Of a stretch of 13,754 nt of DNA, positions 12,523-13,754 are shown in pieces (the first letter of the stretch is position 1; each line of letters opens with the position of its first letter). Source of the stretch: Robiginitomaculum sp. Its GTDB lineage: Bacteria; Pseudomonadota; Alphaproteobacteria; Caulobacterales; Maricaulaceae. The stretch covers positions 1 to 13,754 of the forward strand of contig JAESQI010000357.1 in the NCBI GenBank assembly GCA_016765255.1, written 5' to 3'. The notes beneath the pieces were generated by a model. The model was not told where the DNA came from and made no database searches. It saw only the letters and a list, made by a program, of their open reading frames with translations. Both the position numbers and the translations under genes were made by a program.

Positions 12523-13754
12523 GTGCAAAAATTTGATTGCTTGAGGTTCGTCGTTTTTGATGAAATCACCGCCGAGCCAAAAATCATAACAATCACGGGC
12601 AAAGGGTTTGGGCCACAGAGTCAATACGGCGACAGTGGCCTTTGGTATAAAATCGCCTCCGCCATTGGCCTCACAGCAGAAACGCCGTTGATCCAAGGCC
12701 AGAGCCTGATCCTCCCGAGCGGAGTCGTAAAGAGCGTCCATAACGCCAACTCCATAAAACCATATGATCCCACAGGAGCCAGAGGCGACCTAAACCCAAC
12801 TAGCCCCGAACCACCGAAAGAAAGCGGCGCAAAGGGCGGGTGCGGCGGAATTCTCGGTAAAATCTTCCTCGTGATTGTTGCAGTTGCTGTGAGCCTTGCA
12901 ACCTTTAATCCAGCGACAGGTGCGGGTGTGTTATCTACATTTGCTGCAAGTGCGGCGGGTGGACTCGGGCTTGGAGTGGCGGGTACAGCCATCGCAACCA
13001 CAGTGATCGGTGGTGCAATCGCGGGAGCCGTTGGTTCAATCGCCTCACAAGTGGTTGGCGTGGCTACGGGTATCCAAGACAAGTTCTCTTGGAAAGGTGT
13101 TGCCTTGGCCGCCATTGGTGGCGAGATTGGAGGCGGTGTTGTGGGTAAATTTGGTTCAGGGGCCGCCGTCACCAACCTTCAAACATTTGGCGCGGCGGGC
13201 ATTGGCGCAGGTGTAAATGTAGCCACCCAAGGCATCGGTGTGGCAACTGGATTGCAAGACAGCTTTAGCTGGGCTGGCGTCGCGGCGGCGGGCATTGGCG
13301 CAGGAGTCGGCGGGTTTATTGGCCATCAAATCGCGGGGGAAGCGGGAAGTAAATTCGCAGAGAAGCTGGTCACCAGCAGCGCCTCCGCTATTGCTAATGC
13401 GGCAACACGCTCGGCTATTGAAGGCAGTAATTTCGGAGACAATATCATCGCCGCCATCCCTGACGTGATCGGGGGGGCGATAGGCGGCTATATTGGTAGC
13501 GAGATAAATGGGGCCTTTGACAGCGTTATCAACTCGCCCGAGATAGACATTGCCTTGGGTTCACACACATTGCCTGTCGGCACACCTTCCGAAGGCCCGA
13601 TGTATGTTAAATATATGGGCTTTACTGACGATGGCTACGAAATGATTGTTTACGGTCAACAAACCCGTAATTTTGATGAAGTGGTTTATGCCGCCAACGC
13701 TCACCGCTGGAGCCAGCAATCTAATTACGGTGATAATTACGGTGACAGTAACCG
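12523..13754 (+). CDS. LysM and glycine-rich protein, Rhs/polymorphic-toxin-like, 5'-truncated and running off the window
   Basis: A frame without stops runs from about 12450 to the right edge; recognisable sequence begins near 12613. A LysM-like module comes first (SQYGDSGLWYKIASAIGL, then LIQGQSLILPSGV), followed by HNANSIKPYDPTGARGDLNP and a proline-rich linker. A hydrophobic, Gly/Ala-rich stretch with one likely membrane segment (ILGKIFLVIVAVAVSLATF) and a tandem 60-residue repeat then lead into a polar C-terminal part. This order is familiar from giant Rhs, YD-repeat or adhesin-like proteins, where it precedes the variable toxin tip; that link is from memory. The N-terminal body is missing, and the start is uncertain (GTG 12523 or TTG 12541, neither with a ribosome binding site), so this may be a displaced, untranslated 3' fragment. 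G+C is visibly higher than in the left half of the window. The tip's activity cannot be judged. Confidence 0.6.
   Translation, partial: MQKFDCLRFVVFDEITAEPKIITITGKGFGPQSQYGDSGLWYKIASAIGLTAETPLIQGQSLILPSGVVKSVHNANSIKPYDPTGARGDLNPTSPEPPKESGAKGGCGGILGKIFLVIVAVAVSLATFNPATGAGVLSTFAASAAGGLGLGVAGTAIATTVIGGAIAGAVGSIASQVVGVATGIQDKFSWKGVALAAIGGEIGGGVVGKFGSGAAVTNLQTFGAAGIGAGVNVATQGIGVATGLQDSFSWAGVAAAGIGAGVGGFIGHQIAGEAGSKFAEKLVTSSASAIANAATRSAIEGSNFGDNIIAAIPDVIGGAIGGYIGSEINGAFDSVINSPEIDIALGSHTLPVGTPSEGPMYVKYMGFTDDGYEMIVYGQQTRNFDEVVYAANAHRWSQQSNYGDNYGDSN
13021..13380 (+). repeat. Two tandem, diverged 60-residue (180-bp) repeats
   Basis: GVATGIQDKFSWKGVALAAI in the first unit aligns with GVATGLQDSFSWAGVAAAGI in the second at an offset of exactly 180 bp. 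Flanking Gly/Ala-rich residues also align, while the DNA has diverged. It is an internal duplication of the hydrophobic glycine-rich region. Confidence 0.7.

Noticed and set aside
12621..13175. Minus-strand open frame of 184 residues, Pro/Ala-rich
   Set aside because: It is the antisense shadow of the Gly/Ala-rich plus-strand protein; its composition is the complement of glycine and alanine codons and no domain is visible.

Overview
The window looks like a chromosomal stretch from a proteobacterium of moderate G+C, most likely an alphaproteobacterium. That assignment is an inference. It rests on a form II RuBisCO remnant resembling that of Rhodospirillum rubrum, a cbbM-rpe-gph-cbbY style gene order, an ECF42 sigma factor with a DGPF partner, and a LuxR/hydrolase fusion. 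No tRNA, rRNA, CRISPR array or insertion sequence was seen.

Left part (1-2740, mostly +): a metallo-beta-lactamase-fold lipoprotein, then an L-serine dehydratase (sdaA) preceded by three perfect 13-bp-spaced ATTGATA repeats. After sdaA, on the minus strand, lies a broken, 3'-truncated HAD phosphatase remnant.

Central part (2747-7671): an ECF42-type regulatory locus. On the minus strand a DGPF/YCII protein gene overlaps the sigma factor gene. The sigma gene has no conventional start codon at the right place; an ATA overlapping the upstream stop is the best candidate. On the plus strand is a divergent operon of a MAPEG membrane protein, a thiamine-diphosphate enzyme and an FMN 2-hydroxy-acid dehydrogenase. 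The space between carries two divergent copies of TGTCGA-N16/17-CGTC, the promoter pattern associated with ECF42. This suggests that the sigma factor controls both its own operon and the metabolic operon, which may oxidise a 2-hydroxy acid and then process the 2-oxo acid.

Middle right (7668-9694): a PAS-like/LuxR-HTH/alpha-beta-hydrolase fusion on the minus strand, whose stop codon interlocks with that of the dehydrogenase. Its upstream region holds a 20-bp near-perfect palindrome and a divergent short transcription unit: a 33-residue ORF with a ribosome binding site and a strong intrinsic terminator.

Right part (9667-12502, minus strand): a decaying Calvin-cycle operon in the order cbbM remnant, rpe (cbbE), thioredoxin-like gene, gph (cbbZ), cbbY pseudogene. 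RuBisCO is reduced to roughly its last 56 residues. The cbbY-like gene has two nonsense codons and two frameshifts. The three genes between are intact and tightly overlapped. The missing RuBisCO body is replaced by the 5'-truncated end of an opposite-strand LysM/glycine-rich protein of the Rhs or polymorphic-toxin type, which runs off the right edge. The window thus seems to record the loss of autotrophic CO2 fixation, with the general-purpose genes retained.
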